NCBI GenBank assembly: GCA_022747635.1
Contig: JAKTNV010000005.1
Span: forward strand, 43,817,238 to 43,881,237
DNA: 64,000 nucleotides
From: Hetaerina americana
Taxonomy: Eukaryota; Arthropoda; Insecta; Odonata; Calopterygidae
Reading direction: 5' to 3'
The notes under the pieces are model-generated. The model saw nothing but the letters and a program-made list of their open reading frames with translations. It did no database searches and was not told where the DNA came from. The position numbers were made by a program, and so were the translations under genes. This document shows positions 1 to 13,260 of the stretch, piece after piece (the stretch's first letter is position 1; every line of letters begins with the position of its first letter).

Positions 1-1004
1 GGGAAATGGATTCCATGTGATTACATTTTTGATGATGCATAAAGTATGTCTGGATAAAAAAGTTATTAGAATTAAAACTGTATATTAATTACATACATCC
101 ATTAAAATTTCAGGAAAAATGGATATTTTATCCATTTTCAGGAGTGTTTGTTTTAATAATTGCAAGGTTGCATAGTGTGAACCAAGAAAAACTCTGATAT
201 TTATACCATAATATATGATTTTTTGTTGACATTGAGAATTTTCGTGTGGTTCTCATAGGTATGCAATTTAATTGAATGCCTTGCAAGTGTTACAAGATAT
301 GATATATATTAGTCAATCGCAGAGGGCCATAAAGTTTTACACAATTCATATTGCGTCAGCCAACTTGAAATTCCAAGGTTACAGTGCTATGGTTATTTGT
401 AATTCTTTTATGTTCAATGACATTCCAGAAATTGGAGTAACATGTTCTAGAATTAATAATTAGTGAAATGTACCAATATTCTGTCAAGTTTTGGCTTCCG
501 TTTTTACCTAAACGATTCTGATCTCTTTATTCATTTACGATAATTTGGGACGTCATTCACGAAATGGATGGGACCATTTTGGCATCTTTTTTGCAATAGC
601 ATAATGGGTCATAACACTTTCTACAGGCGTTCCAAAACAGCCTGCAAATGGGAGATGAATACTTCTAGTTTCCTTTCTGAGAGTTTTACTCTTTGCTTAT
701 GAAGCACAAGTCCTGCAAAATAGAGAATCTATGTATATATCCAGTGGTCCGCCCATGCTGAGCGTTGCTTATATGCTGAAATAAAGTTGAGATCAGAGCA
801 GCAAACTTAAAATCTTCTTTTCCAGAGAATGGAGCAGCTATTTTCTCATCAAATTCTGAGAATGTTTTGGCGTCAACACCTTTTCCTCTGCTTTCATTTC
901 TACTTTTCTGCTAGTCAAATTCATGATACAAGAAGATAAGATGCCAGGGCTATTATTTGGTTAACGTATGCTTCGGAAAGACACAACCACCAAATAAATA
1001 ATTT
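1..1004. other. AT-rich sequence, nothing recognised
   Basis: Mostly AT-rich non-coding DNA. A 63-codon open frame at 272-463 has no ATG start, no recognisable motif and no flanking exon signals that I can support, so I do not call it a gene. Confidence 0.5.
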
Positions 1005-1205
1005 GTCTCTCCTAACATAACACAACCCAACATCCTATTCTACAACATGCCCCTCTGTGTCTCTGCATAATTCCTCCCTCCCATCACACCGCCCAATATC
1101 CTTATCCTATTCCTGCCCTTACCTTATTAGCCTAACATGCTCCCCTCCATATCAGTCTTCAACATCCCGCTGCTGATCAATAAATGTAAATCGTGCGATT
1201 TTAAT
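1005..1205 (-). mobile_element. LINE 3' tail fragment, family 1
   Basis: Read on the minus strand this is a degenerate end of a LINE reverse-transcriptase ORF. The stretch around 1060-1150 corresponds to the basic Gly/Arg-rich C-terminal segment followed by a GMLDD/GMLDG-like box, which in this window is also seen at 13974-14092, 31390-31762 and 59215-60275. The 3' untranslated end shares the word ttgtctctcctaaca with 13976-13990 and the same spaced blocks after it. All frames carry stops, so it is a dead 5'-truncated copy. The assignment rests mainly on similarity among copies inside the window. Confidence 0.45.
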
Positions 1206-1796
1206 TCCAGCATTCGGGGAATTATATTAATCACACGTAATATCCAAAGGATAAGAAATTACGAATTCCTTAGCTGAAGTAACGATATTATGACACTAAG
1301 CTTTTACTCTGCAGGCTTTGTTTCAACCATTGATAATTTTTTAAATCAAAGATATTAGGGCGGAGGCTACGCACGGAAATTTTAAATGTTCACGCCGACC
1401 ATTAAGTTAAAGATCATGCCATATATTTTTATACTTGTATTTATCCCTTTATAATATTAAACATGGTATTATTTCTTATTATACATTTGGTATTTAAGTA
1501 CGCAGTGAATACTAGCAAGGTTCTTAATTAATGAAGAAGAAGAAGGCTAACCACTAAATCACAGAAAGAACTAAATTGAACACTTACGCAGCATAGGAAT
1601 TCATGCAGAGTTAGTGAAACATGCAACCACAATCTATCTGCATGAAAGTGGCATATAGTTAACTTTATCCTATAATTAATAGAAACTTCCATTTCGATGA
1701 AGTTGAAGGCGTGTGTCGCGTTGACTCTCTAAGCTTTGACAGATGGACCATAGAGAGTAAAATGAAGAGTAAAGGACACAGTGTGTAACCGCTGCA
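1206..1796. other. AT-rich sequence, nothing recognised
   Basis: No coding, RNA or repeat signal recognised. Stop codons are frequent in all frames. Confidence 0.45.
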
Positions 1797-1823
1797 TGTG
1801 TGTGTGTGAGAGAGAGAGAGAGA
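1797..1823. repeat. (GT)n(GA)n compound microsatellite
   Basis: A short TG run passes directly into an AG run. It opens the purine-rich island that follows. Confidence 0.9.
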
Positions 1824-2160
1824 AACAGAAAGAGAGGAAGGGGAGAAAATGGGGACGGGGGAGAGAAAATGGGAAAAAAGGTAAAGGATTTCTTGGAGGA
1901 GGTAGGTAGGATGGGGGCGAAGGGATGAGGATAATGGGCAGGAGGACCCTGGGGGCAAAGATGAGAGAAGGCGAGGCCGGCGGATGCAGGGAAACAAAGG
2001 AGATGATGAGGCAGGTAGCGAGCGCATAGGAGACGGAGGTTTTGAAGAGGGATGAAAGGGGAGCAGCAGCAAAATTGGAACGGATGGAAAAGGTCGGCGC
2101 AGAGACTTTTCTGTTTTTCGTGGAGAGGAAGAGCACACTTATAAATCGGATTCAACTCCA
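1824..2160. other. Purine-rich (G/A) island
   Basis: The plus strand is strongly biased to G and A and is more GC-rich than the flanks. The lack of T-starting stop codons on the minus strand opens three overlapping minus-strand frames (1665-2164) rich in Ser, Pro, Leu and Phe. Several overlapping open frames with low-complexity products are what strand asymmetry produces, so I do not call a gene. A transcribed exon or promoter cannot be excluded. Confidence 0.6.
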
Positions 2161-3153
2161 CCAAGGTTCAACATTGCCGTTGAAAAATCACCCTGAGAAT
2201 ACTATTCATTATGCATGATTTTGAGAACGTAAAACACTTCCATCTTGCTGCTAACGACAGTTAATACATGCTCCATACTAATGGCACTTACTTATGTACT
2301 AACGTTTCTGTGTTTCTCATAAATTTGCCTAGTTTTTATGAATCAGAAAGTATTCTTTGACTGTAACCAATGCAATCGTTTTTCTAGGCTGAATTAATAG
2401 AATTTCTTATTAAGTTCTACCATTTTTTATTCAAATTCAAAATTCACCGGTTATGATTCGTTTAGTTGTAGTACATGTAAACAGCTGATAAAAAGAAATG
2501 CAAACTAAGAGTAACAATTTTATAAAATTTGATAAATATGCCTCCATGTAGATATGTAGGCATATTATCATACCGTAAGTTCAAAAAATGTTTCAGAAGG
2601 GAAAAATAACTTATTTATTTGAGAAGATATAGAAATTATTGTGCCTTAAATTGAGGTCGCTAGTTTAGGTACCGAAAGATATTGATGAATCAATGGTCTG
2701 ATACTCATCTCAGTCAAAATTCATTAACACTGAATATCAAGTGATGTCCTATTGCTCAAGCACCATTAAGAAGTTTTGCGGATACAGAATATGATTGAAA
2801 ACGTGATATGTACGAGAGGCAAATGGTGAATAAACACGAAATGATTTATTAGGAGAAATTGCAGAGCCAACGAAGGGCAAAATATGTAAGTATTTGTCCT
2901 TGTCGATGATTTTTTATAATGCACATATACATGTAAAATACATTTGATACTGAATGAAAGAATTACATATATGTCCGAATGTTAATGCAGTCAAATTTCT
3001 AATCCGAGAAATAATACAATGAATAAAGTGTAATATGAAGAACGGGGGAGAGACGCGACACAGAACTAAACTTTTAGAGTTATATTAATGAATTCCACCC
3101 AGGAGGAGAAAAAGTCCGGAGAAGAAATCAGAGAGAAAAAAATGTAAATAAGG

Positions 3154-3158
<5 letters not shown>
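2161..3158. other. AT-rich sequence, nothing recognised
   Basis: No feature recognised on either strand. Confidence 0.45.

Positions 3159-3211
<53 letters not shown>
3159..3211. repeat. (TA)n microsatellite
   Basis: About 26 uninterrupted TA units, followed immediately by a purine-rich island. The minus-strand frames reading Tyr-Ile repeats are artefacts of this run. Confidence 0.97.
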
Positions 3212-3213
<2 letters not shown>

Positions 3214-3480
3214 GAAAGGGAGACGGAAAGGTAGGCAAGGAAGAAGGGTTTTCGACGGGAGTTTTGGAAAATCTTTTGGCGCTGGGGAGGGAGAGTGGGT
3301 CTGACGGAGAATGCGTGAGAGATTGGAGTGAGAAGAGGAGGGAGAAAGGGAGAGGTTCGCTGGGTTTGGCAGATGAGTTTGGATTATGGGGGCATAGATG
3401 ACGGGTGGGTGGGTGGGTAAGGTGGCCTGCTTGGTGGGTAGGTGTATCCACCTCCTCCTGCTGCCCATCTGCCATGCCCC
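3212..3480. other. Purine-rich island with (GGGT)n
   Basis: The plus strand is G/A-rich. A short gggtgggtgggtgggt tract lies near 3404-3418, then the bias switches to pyrimidines at about 3450. Open frames here are low-complexity shadows. Confidence 0.55.
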
Positions 3481-4470
3481 TCATCCTCACCTTCACCATC
3501 CCTCCGTCTCGCATGGCGTTCTCAGGGTGTTACGAAAGCTATCTCTTACACTTTCGAGTGTAGGCCGGTGGGAGATGCGACTTTAGTGGAATTGAGAGGA
3601 CATTTGACGTTCAACCGGGGACACCGAACATCGAACACATACCGTACATCACGAAAGGAAAATATCTTCCCTATATCTACTGGTATTATGTCACTATATA
3701 AACGTATTATTTACTCGCGATCATAGGGAGAACGTGAATATATTCCACTTCATATACTAGTCCGGAAATGTTCTTTTGGAGGAGAACTGAAAGAAAATGG
3801 ATTAAATCAAATAAAAGTAAATTCATTTATAAAAATGAAATTGAAAGCGTGAATGGCGTGTGAAAACATGATGAATGGTTACGTCGTGAAATTAATTAGA
3901 ACCAGAATGGAAATGAGTAGGGATACAAATATAACAATGAAATAGAGTAATGGGGAGTTGAAGAGACTAGTTTTAAGATTCAATCCTACCTTTTATTATT
4001 ATGCTAAGCTTATAAAAAAATGGGCACAATTTTTAATGAGGTAGTTTAGCTACCTAATGTCAAGCTTGATTTCTTGAAATAATCTTCGTTTAAATAAACT
4101 TCATTTTAAAATTAGTTTTTGCCACCGCATTTTCAAAAGCTTGCTACGGAACAAAATTTTGACAAAAAATCCACTTTTTATCACCAAAAAGTATTTTAGC
4201 TGGTGAAAAATAATTATTTCTTAGAGGTATGTGGAAATTCCGAATGTGAATTATCCACCTTTCATTCAAATTGTAAATCAAGGACCTTATATTGCAGGTA
4301 GATCGATCCTCCACGGACTTCAGCATGAAAGTCACACTCTATATAATATTTTAAAAGCCCCCATATTACCCCCAACACCATCTATAATCTGGAATCGTAT
4401 AAGCCTATGAAAACGTCGAAGTCGTTGAAACTAAAAGTAATAGATGCCCTAAACAAATGACTCGAAAGAG
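3481..4470. other. AT-rich sequence, nothing recognised
   Basis: No feature recognised. Short open frames at 3442-3726 and 4144-4335 lack any motif. Confidence 0.4.
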
Positions 4471-4870
4471 AGGCCCTTTTGGGTAAAAAAAATCAGCTTA
4501 AGGAAAAGGGATCGAAAAGGGAGGGAAGGGCAGACGGGAGGGAAGGAGGGCAGCCAGGTAGAACGGGGCGGAAGGGGAGAACTTTAGTAGAAGGCTCGAA
4601 GGACGCGCCGACGATAAATATGACAAGGGATGAGGAAGTGGGCGCATGGGAGGGATGGAGAAGTGCGAATGGAGGAGTGATGGGAAGAGGGTGTGTTTTG
4701 GAGGAAAAAAGATGAGTGGCGACGAGAGGAAACCGAGACGAGGAAAGATGAGGGGAGAGAGGATGGAGCGAGGGAGAGAGAAAGACTAGTAGAGAAACTG
4801 AAAAGGACGGAGACGGCCTTTTTAGTGGGATGGAAAAAAAGAAAAAAGGATGAACTGAAGATGATGACTG
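4471..4870. other. Purine-rich (G/A) island
   Basis: Nearly continuous G/A on the plus strand. Open frames occur on both strands (4479-4923 plus, 4493-4904 minus) with Lys/Arg/Glu/Gly-rich or Ser/Phe/Pro-rich products, as expected from composition alone. Confidence 0.6.
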
Positions 4871-6110
4871 ATAGCAAATGGACCGCACCACGTTTTTGCC
4901 ACAAAATATGGAAAATTTATTGACTAAACTTCACCGTTATGAATTTCTTTCCGCGGTTAAGATAGATAAAAATAAGTGTTCGAAGCAGGATTAATTAAGT
5001 TAATAAATGATTTAAAATTATCCGCATAATTAATTAATGGTTTTTATATTATTTAATAGGTTACTATTTAATAGGTTATTATTTAATAGGTGCACGGAAT
5101 ATGAAGATTGTGAATTGGGCACTGAAGAAATCCTTTTCAAATATCATACACGAGTACTGGTATATGGAAAAAAAGAAAAATAAGTGAGAAAGAGAATGCT
5201 AATGCTAATGGGATAGAGCAGTTTTGAGAGGACTAACGGAGAGGAGACTTGACGAAATATGACATAATGTAATAGCCTGGCAATGTAGGTTCCGAGTTCT
5301 GAAACCATCGTATGCAATATTATATAAGACGTGTTCATAATGGACGGAAGTTATCATTCAGCTACAATTAACCGTAAAACTCATTTTTAGGTGACGTAGT
5401 CCGTGAACCAAACATTATCCCTACGCAAAATTGATGATTAGATATACATCATGGACAGCTATATTTTAAGAAATGCTAGAAGAGACAAGCGTGGTCAGTG
5501 AATAAGGTGAATTCATTTGAAAGTAGCCACTTGTTCTCTGATAGTTCCTTATAACGGAGCAGATACTTGCTAGTTACAAATGTGAAATAAGAGTAGAATG
5601 GGATGCAGGGGAAGGTTGAAACAGCGTGGCAGGTATAGCGTGAAACTAATAAGAAATGGATTACCACAAACACATTACTCATAGCACATTTCATGAGATT
5701 TCAAAACGAAAAGAAGTCAAATTTAAAATTGTAACTTAGCCGACAATGCTTTTCAACGTAAATTTCAATGGGTCACATTTTGGATACTCAGGACGTCGGT
5801 CGCTCTTTATTGAAAGATTGATAGCAGATTCTTTCCCGCTACAAAGATTACTATGGTATTTTTGCCGGCGAAACGCGGAAGAAACTTGAATGTATACTTT
5901 CGATAAGATCCGCCCACTATACTCAAGAGAAATCTCGACTTTGAAGACTGAAGTAGGGAAAAAATATTGCTGGAAATGAGAAGTTCCGAAGTTGTAATAC
6001 CTGGGTTCCTCTAGTATTCATACTTTCACGTATATTGAATAGATGGTCGCGGGAATGGGATAAGGATTGCGGCATATTGGTCCCACCAAACAATTGGCAT
6101 TAGTATTAAA
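4871..6110. other. AT-rich sequence with one minor tandem repeat
   Basis: Apart from the 15-bp tandem repeat at 5051-5095, no feature was recognised. Confidence 0.45.
5051..5095. repeat. 15-bp tandem repeat, 3 copies
   Basis: Three consecutive units begin atttaataggt (5051, 5066, 5081). The first two differ at one base and the third diverges in its last four bases. Confidence 0.85.
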
Positions 6111-6660
6111 AGCATGGAACGACCTGGAGGGAGGGTGATGGGAGCGATTCGATGCAGGTGTGCAATGTGTTGAAAAAAATGCTTGCATGGTATGGAAGAC
6201 AATTGAAGCCAGTGGGTGGGATCAGTAAGGTGATTGAGAGAGTGAGTGAGTGATGGATGAGGCCCCATCTCAGAGAAACATTAAAGATGGTATGAAACTT
6301 CGATGAGATCACACGGGGAGGAGAGAGAGTTTGAGTTGGAGGGCACTAGGTGGAGCAAGTGACCGGGGAGCAAAAGGAAAGGGGAAGGGTGAGAGCGGTG
6401 GATGATGGAAAAGGTTGAGGCAGGTAAGGAAGGAGAGGGATAATGGGCCGGTGCGTCGAGGCGGCAGAGGGAAGAATGAGCTGGATTGGAGGGCTGGGAG
6501 GAGGATGGGGGCTAGAGGAGGAAACTGGATGTGCTGGAGCCGAAGTGACGAGAAAGGATGGAGCGAGGGAGGGGAGGAGGGAAGCTGAGCGGGGGGGAGA
6601 AGGCGGGAGAGACGCCGGTCCCGGTGCCTAATATGCGACTGAATGGAGCCTTCAGGAGAA
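6111..6660. other. G/A-rich, GC-elevated island
   Basis: The plus strand is purine-dominated and most GC-rich at 6430-6630. A 62-codon frame at 6443-6631 is Gly/Glu/Arg-rich and has no recognisable domain. It may be a short CpG-containing regulatory or exonic island, but nothing specific can be claimed. Confidence 0.5.
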
Positions 6661-7552
6661 AAAAAACGACCTCTCCCTCCCTCCAGAGGTAAAGTTTCGC
6701 CGCACTGTGTTTTTCGAGAGCGAGAGAGCTAGGGAGGCGGGGTTGTCAAATATGCTGCCCGCACGTGGTCTCCCATCCCCTGCTCGCCTCTGTCTCGCAC
6801 GATGCTCGTCCCACCGTAAAAACTCCATTACTTTCACTTTTTATGAAGCATCCTTGTCGAGTCGACACATTACAGCCCCTTAAATAGCGAATTTTATTAC
6901 TCTGTACGATGTAATAATCATAAGCCGTTAGGCAAATAACGGCTCAGTGATGAAAATTAGAAGTAGAGTTTTCCGTTTTGGGCGCGTTCTGTCTTCGCGT
7001 GTGTGGTTAAGGTGCTAAGTATTTCTTTATATGCCTAAATGGGAAAAGATAACGCCTGTATTTTGTTTTACTACAGTATTCCAGCAGCGGGCACGACGTC
7101 CAAGTGAACAAAGTAACTTGTAACGATGAATGTCACCGAATAAAGGAAAAGAGTTGTCCATACACACGAATCAAAATCTCACTTCACTTAGGAAACGGTT
7201 AAATGCAGACATTCGCACCTTGTTTCTTCGTGTTTGATCTTAATCATTGCCGAGAAAAGACTGTTTCATATTTCATTTCTACATTTATAGCGACTAAGGA
7301 GTTAGTAGTTTTAACTTCTTCTATGAAAAAAGAAATTCGAGAATATTTGGATCACAGCTTATTACTCGAAAATTTAACTTTAGGCCATGTGAAAAGGGAA
7401 TAAATGTTCTCAAAATTAGGATTAGAAGTCATTCAGATTGAAATGCCATTAAAAAGAGGATATTTAATTCTAAATTATTAGCATAATAGAAAATATATAA
7501 AATATAAGTCAAAAGGAAAACACTTTACTAACAAACCGGCAACGAACGCATG

Positions 7553-7554
<2 letters not shown>
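6661..7554. other. No feature recognised
   Basis: Mixed composition falling back to AT-rich. The short frames at 6652-6837 and 7203-7403 are unremarkable. Confidence 0.4.

Positions 7555-7638
<84 letters not shown>
7555..7638. repeat. (AT)n microsatellite
   Basis: About 42 uninterrupted AT units, the longest pure dinucleotide run in the window. Confidence 0.98.
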
Positions 7639-7641
<3 letters not shown>

Positions 7642-10299
7642 TGAAATTTTAAATTGAAGTTTAATTTTGGTTACGTTGCTATTAATTATTATTATTTGTT
7701 TTTAAATCCCCATTAACTCAACAATAATAGCCAGTTGTGAGCATAAAATTTAGCTATGGACAAATATAAACGTTACTACGTGCGATGGAGCTGATTCTTA
7801 AGTGTGTCGACCTTTGATTGCTCGTAGTAACGAGCAAAAAGAATAGAAGTGTAAAATGCGTACAACAAAGGAACAAAGGCTCATAAAAAAATTAAAGGCC
7901 GTTAGAGAAGAGGTGGATGACAATCGTATTTGGATGATTGAGTAAACGACCATGAAGGGTTTTTTTTAACGTAACTTGCTTTCACCTGGCATGCGCCGTG
8001 ACTGCTTGGAGCCCAGCACTGTCTTCAGCACCTATTTTCAGGGCAAGTATAATTTATATTTGCATAATCAGGTTCGTTTACGAAAGAAAAATACCAAAAA
8101 ATACATCTGGTACCACAGCAGAAGCTACTTGCACAACATTCACATACTTTTATGGTTAACAATAGACTACTAAGTAAAAACATCACGACGACAGCAAAGT
8201 ATTTAACCGGAGCTCATTGATTCGGTTTTGACTTTTGGTTTGAGAAATTAAGAGTAAAAACTTTTTTCAGGCAACAGTATAGGCTTAATCCTAGGAAATA
8301 GCTGTTTAGTCGAAAGTTTCCAGTTTAGACTTGAATCAATAAATAATTTTGAGCACTAAATCCAGATTTACCATTAAACGTCAAGTGCATGTATATTTAT
8401 TCATTTAAATGTAACTCGGTTTTCTACCCTGAGATAATATAGCGAGTAATACACATTATTTTGTTTGGTTTTAAGCATCGAAACTAGTTTTTGACGAAAA
8501 AGTTACAGTTGAGTGAGGATTAAAATTATACTAATGATAAATAATTACTTTTCCATTAACGACTAAGGTATCATTAAAATTAAAAATTTGGCTGTTTTTC
8601 TATGAACTAAAATAGATAACTAATAATAAAAATGACGAATGTTAGGAGGTAATGGCTCATTTAAGATAAATAGAAATAATTCAGGTAACCTGCCAAAACT
8701 AAAAAAAATATTGATTTTTTTAAATCCACGCATAAACAGAATATAAATTGGCATCTGAGATAGGAAGTAACTTCAAGATAAAAGACCTTATCTATCTCTC
8801 TCTCTTAACTTGCCAAACTACAGTAATAATGAATGTATATCATTTTGAGTACAGTTTTAAAAATTCCTTTTCAACTCTCTTTAAAACCGGTTTAAAAATG
8901 TTCGAACGCATAACATGTCCAACGAGGGCGATCAAATGATTACAATGCCACCAAGCTTCATCTCATTGGCAACTGCAGAAAACCTGTGACGTCAGCAACA
9001 ATAATTAAGGGATTTCATGAAAGTATGATGGATTCGTTCCATCTGCAAAGGCCGGAAATATGGAGCACTCACCACTATTATTATGGAATTTTCGCAACAC
9101 ACAAGGAAATTTCCGGCAGGTGTATGATGCAAGGGTATTTATCATGCATGAGGTTTGATATCGGGGTAATATAGGGACAGATCATTTTAAACTTTTTTCC
9201 TTTCGATTTTCGTCACATTATAAATTTCATAAGTTAGATCAAATCTCATGAGAAAACTTCATTAAACTACTGATTTTCAAAGTAACCGACAATTAACTCC
9301 TCAATCCCATGAGGAATAACGAGGTACATATATTTATTTATGAAATATAAATGGATAAATTATTGCACAATATTAATTACATCAAGTGGATAAAGACATT
9401 TCGAAATAGAGCATACGTATTGATTACATCTTCACGGCACATCGTTCATTGCCATAAACCACGGCTATTTTGGACGAATTCCATTTATGTTTTTGATAAA
9501 AAACGATGCAAAATTTAGTCAAATTAAATCATAATATGTGAGAAGTTCGCATATATTCTTTGGCAAAAACACTTCGCGAAGGAATGGTATGTGTCATTTA
9601 CTCAGTAGTATACGAGAAATTGACAACTCATAAGCTGAAGCGTACAATGGTGTCGATTAAATCAATCTTTAGAGAAAGCAAAAAAGTTTATCAAAAATGA
9701 GCAAAAATTACATTAGGTGAGTAATTTAAAATAAATGCCATCAGAATAGCCAATATTAGCAATAGCAGAAATGGAGAACCAAGGACTAAATGTTGATGAG
9801 GCATATTCTCACCTCAGAAATTATGTTTACTTTAACAAGAAAGGTCCAGGTAACCAAAGTAAAGAAACAAACTCGTACTGAAATAAAAACATCAAGCTGA
9901 TTTACTTTCCCTGTAACGACATGTAATTAGCTTCGAGAAGTATTCTTTCGGAATAAACGGTATATTCGATGATTTCTGAAATAATTTCTGAAATGATATA
10001 AAAACAATTTAACCTTCATTCTACCTTGCACGAGTATCTGTCATAAGTCGCCAAATATTCCACTAAATTGCATAAACGGGTGAACAAGTTATGCCCTTCT
10101 TCTGGTAATTAATACATGTAGCAGTGATAAACGTAATGTATTTTACGGCAACAACAAAATGGCAATCAGCAATTATACCAAGGCTTAATGATACGATATC
10201 AGATACCTAATTTGCGGCAATTTGTTATCCGCATGAACGCCTGCCCATTGAGCGAACTAAGCGCTGGAAATGAGATATTCAGACGAGCAGATGACGCCG
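7639..10299. other. AT-rich sequence, nothing recognised
   Basis: About 2.6 kb without any coding, RNA or element signal that I can support. Confidence 0.45.
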
Positions 10300-10620
10300 C
10301 GACGGTTCGTTCCGCCCTGGGATGATGTTTAGGCCAGAGCATCTTTCTTTTTTCTTGCCTCCTACGGATGCTCAAGCGAATGTGGCCTGCTCCGTGAGAC
10401 GGAGAGTAGAATCAGATGGGGGGCGGAAGGGGAGTCAAGATGGGCCCCGGCATCACGCAGCTGTGACGTGTGGTTTTCTTCTTCCCTTCCACCTCTGTAT
10501 CCTCATCTCGTCTCACCGCCTCCCACGTTCACGTTCAGCCATCCGCCCACCTTTGTCCCATCTTTTTCCCCTCTGGCGTCGCCATCTCCTCCATTGGCCA
10601 GCAAGTTCTCATATTTGAGA
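10300..10620. other. GC-elevated, pyrimidine-rich island
   Basis: The plus strand is C/T-rich from about 10470. Three overlapping plus-strand frames and one minus frame are open, which points to composition and not coding. Confidence 0.5.
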
Positions 10621-11639
10621 GAAGCGCAGAAAATATTTGTTTCAACCTAACTCGACTAATGATTTCAGTAGGCTTAGCAAACTTAGGACTGCTTAAGTAC
10701 TTCGTAGTTGATGTATTTAACTTCAACGTAAATATAAAATAGGAACATGTTCTTTACAAAACACCAATACAATTTGGAACCCAGACCATAGCAGCCGCCT
10801 TTAATGGTCTTTATAGAAAATTATACCGCAAAGAGAAATAGGGTATACAGCAGTATTTATGGGATAATTTAAACCCTTTCCATTAAGGCCGATTGATAGT
10901 TCTAAGGTAGAATGAAATAAGTAGCACAATTTACGGAATATTATGCATAAAAGCTTTCATATCTGAAACCTATAAGAGACAATTCAATGTTCACAATGAG
11001 AGAATGTAGAAGGGAAAGGGAAGGGAGAAAGTAAATACCGTAAAATAAACAGTTTTTTTCTTTAGCGTTCGCTGCTAATTATGGTGGCAGAAGTGAATAT
11101 GTTACACTGACCCCGTGAAAATCTTCTGAAAATAATAAATGAAAAGCTTTGTAATTCGGGATTGCAGTTGAAAAAATATCCACAATAGCTTTCTTTTTCG
11201 ATGACAAATGATTTCACGGCTTGTTTTTTGGTAATGCTGAAGGAAAAAGAACACATGTCCAAAGGCTGATTACCTTCCAATGTCAAGGCTTTACGGTGAA
11301 TATTACATCCGTTCGCGCAATAAGGTTTGATTTGCTCTATCCATTACACACAATGATTAATTACTTGTATTTTAGTTTACAGCCTAAGGTAACTGAAACC
11401 TTAGTGTCAGTTTTATACTGCCATATTGAAGAACACTTTCCAGGGTAATAACGTATAGTAGTTGTCACTTAATTCTTCCAAAGAGTACAGTCAACAAAGT
11501 TTAACGTTATCCTTAGTCCTGCCATGCTATCTTAGTCCTTGCATAATGAGGTGTCAAATTTTTATGCAATATTTATCTGGGAAATATGGATTAAGGTTAA
11601 AAAGGTGTATGCAGGTTATGTTCTCTGTTTCACTTTTCT
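10621..11639. other. No feature recognised
   Basis: AT-rich. The frames at 11062-11286 (minus) and 11221-11448 (plus) overlap each other and show no motif. Confidence 0.4.
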
Positions 11640-12130
11640 TTGAATCAACTCATCTTCTCGCCTACTCAACCTCCAAGACTGTCGGCATCTGCTATCTTCT
11701 CCTTCTCCATCATTCCCGAATTTGGTGCTCTTCGTGGTCCTCTCTAGGCTCTCCGGGTTTCCTTCCACTTATCAACCCAACTCGGAAACTCACCTTTCCC
11801 AACCTGCGAGACCCGCCGGGGAAGGGAAGAGAGAGGAGGAAGGTGTGTGAGTGCCCAGGCCTTTCGCGTTCCGCCCCGTGCATCCCACGGTCGCCCAGCC
11901 TCCCCAAAAACACACGCTCCCTGGGGGCAATCATCTCCCCATGCCGACGGAGGCGGCGCGCTCTTATTCGACAGTGCGTGAGTCACTGGAACGCCACCGA
12001 CAACGTGTCGCCGTCCGGACCTGGGCTCCTATCCATGGCCCATCTCTTCGGGTGGGTGCCCAACGAACTGTATCCTCACCGTTCCCCATCAAAGGATCGA
12101 GGGTGAGAGAGGGAGACGTGTTGGCGGGAC
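11640..12130. other. Pyrimidine-rich, GC-elevated island
   Basis: It contains the longest open frame of the window (11462-12106 plus, 214 codons, no ATG start). The frame is shadowed by open frames in another plus phase (11851-12426) and two on the minus strand (11710-11986). The product is Ser/Pro/Leu/Arg-rich with no domain that I recognise. Coding cannot be ruled out, but multi-frame openness argues for composition. Confidence 0.45.
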
Positions 12131-12639
12131 TGCTGTGCGTTGTACAAAGCTTGCATAAATACTTTGAGCAGTTCGAATATTATAGTCTGATTGATAGTTC
12201 ATATGCGTTAAATGGCACCTGCGGTGAAAACAGAAAGGGCCGAGGAATTAAAATATCTAGATTTCGGGAGAAAAATGTGCCCGGCTTAAAAAGAAGATTC
12301 CAATTCTTTAATGTATTTGCATGTGTGTATGTGCAGATTACAGAGGTATTGATTTATTCATCACTGATTTTCAGAAGGTTTTACCTCTCTCATTCACGGA
12401 GTCCGCCTGGCCAACTCACAACTTAAAACATCATTAGCAGCTATCACAGAACAAAAAATCTGGCAATTTATAGTATTCATTTTCTCTCTTCTCAGGAGGA
12501 TGCACCTGCGATACTAATAGTACAATCAAATAAAGCAATGACTCCAAATTTATAGAGGAATTAGATCAAATTAGGCGTACATTTTTTCACTGACAGGTTG
12601 ACTGTCACGCATGTTCGACTCTAGTTTTCAAGCACAAAC
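12131..12639. other. No feature recognised
   Basis: AT-rich interval between two pyrimidine-rich islands. No motif seen. Confidence 0.4.
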
Positions 12640-13260
12640 CTGAAGTTCGACATCTCCATCCGCCGGACTAATTCCTTCCTCCTCCTCATCGCGACGGTAC
12701 TTACAACCATCGACCTCTTACCGCTCGGTCCTTTGGGACACCCTCACTCAACTCTCGGAAATCTTCTTTCATTCCTTCACCTTCCATCCTCATCCTTTAC
12801 ATCCTCTCCTTCCCGCTTGACCTTCGCTCCTTGTCTTCCTTTCCATGGTCTTCCGCCGCCGCTCAAATTTATATCCTCCGGAGCCCCCTCTCATTTTTAC
12901 CTTTCTCAAATCCTATTAACCTTTCGGCGGCCGATGACTACTACCTGCTCTCGAGGTCGCATCCGAGAATCTGCCCGCCGGCCCGCGGCGGCTAGATGGA
13001 CCATTAAACCCGCCCCTCACGATCCCTCGTCCAGTGATTACAAAGTGGCCGGCCCTCCACTTCGACGACGCCGCCGCTCTCCCCTTACCCAGAAACGATC
13101 GCACAATGCAAACATTTATCCAATTCCCACCCATTTATTCCCCTACGAGTGCAACACGATCTACCCTTTCTGGCTAGAGTTCTCTTGTTCACTTCACTGG
13201 GCAACCCTCCCCCTTCATTTAACCCCGTCGGTCGAATAATAGGCGTTTATCTATCCTTCC
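12640..13260. other. Pyrimidine-rich island with CpG-dense core
   Basis: The plus strand is C/T-rich, with a CG-dense core at about 12930-13090. The 168-codon frame at 12733-13239 is Ser/Pro/Leu/His-rich with no recognised domain and is partly mirrored by a minus frame at 12916-13134. The CpG density in an otherwise AT-rich region could mark a promoter or exon. This is inference. Confidence 0.45.

Noticed and set aside
1665..2164. Three overlapping minus-strand open frames of 135-162 codons
   Set aside because: All three phases are open over the same purine-rich DNA, and the products are Ser/Pro/Phe-rich low-complexity sequence. Strand composition explains them.
3128..3514. Minus-strand frames ending in Tyr-Ile repeats
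   Set aside because: Produced by the (TA)n tract and the adjoining purine-rich island.
11462..12426. The 214-codon and 191-codon plus-strand frames, the longest in the window
   Set aside because: They overlap in different phases, the first lacks an ATG at its start, no domain is recognisable, and minus-strand frames are open too.
12733..13239. 168-codon plus-strand frame in a CpG-dense island
   Set aside because: Ser/Pro/His-rich product with no domain or splice context. The island is kept as a feature, the gene is not.
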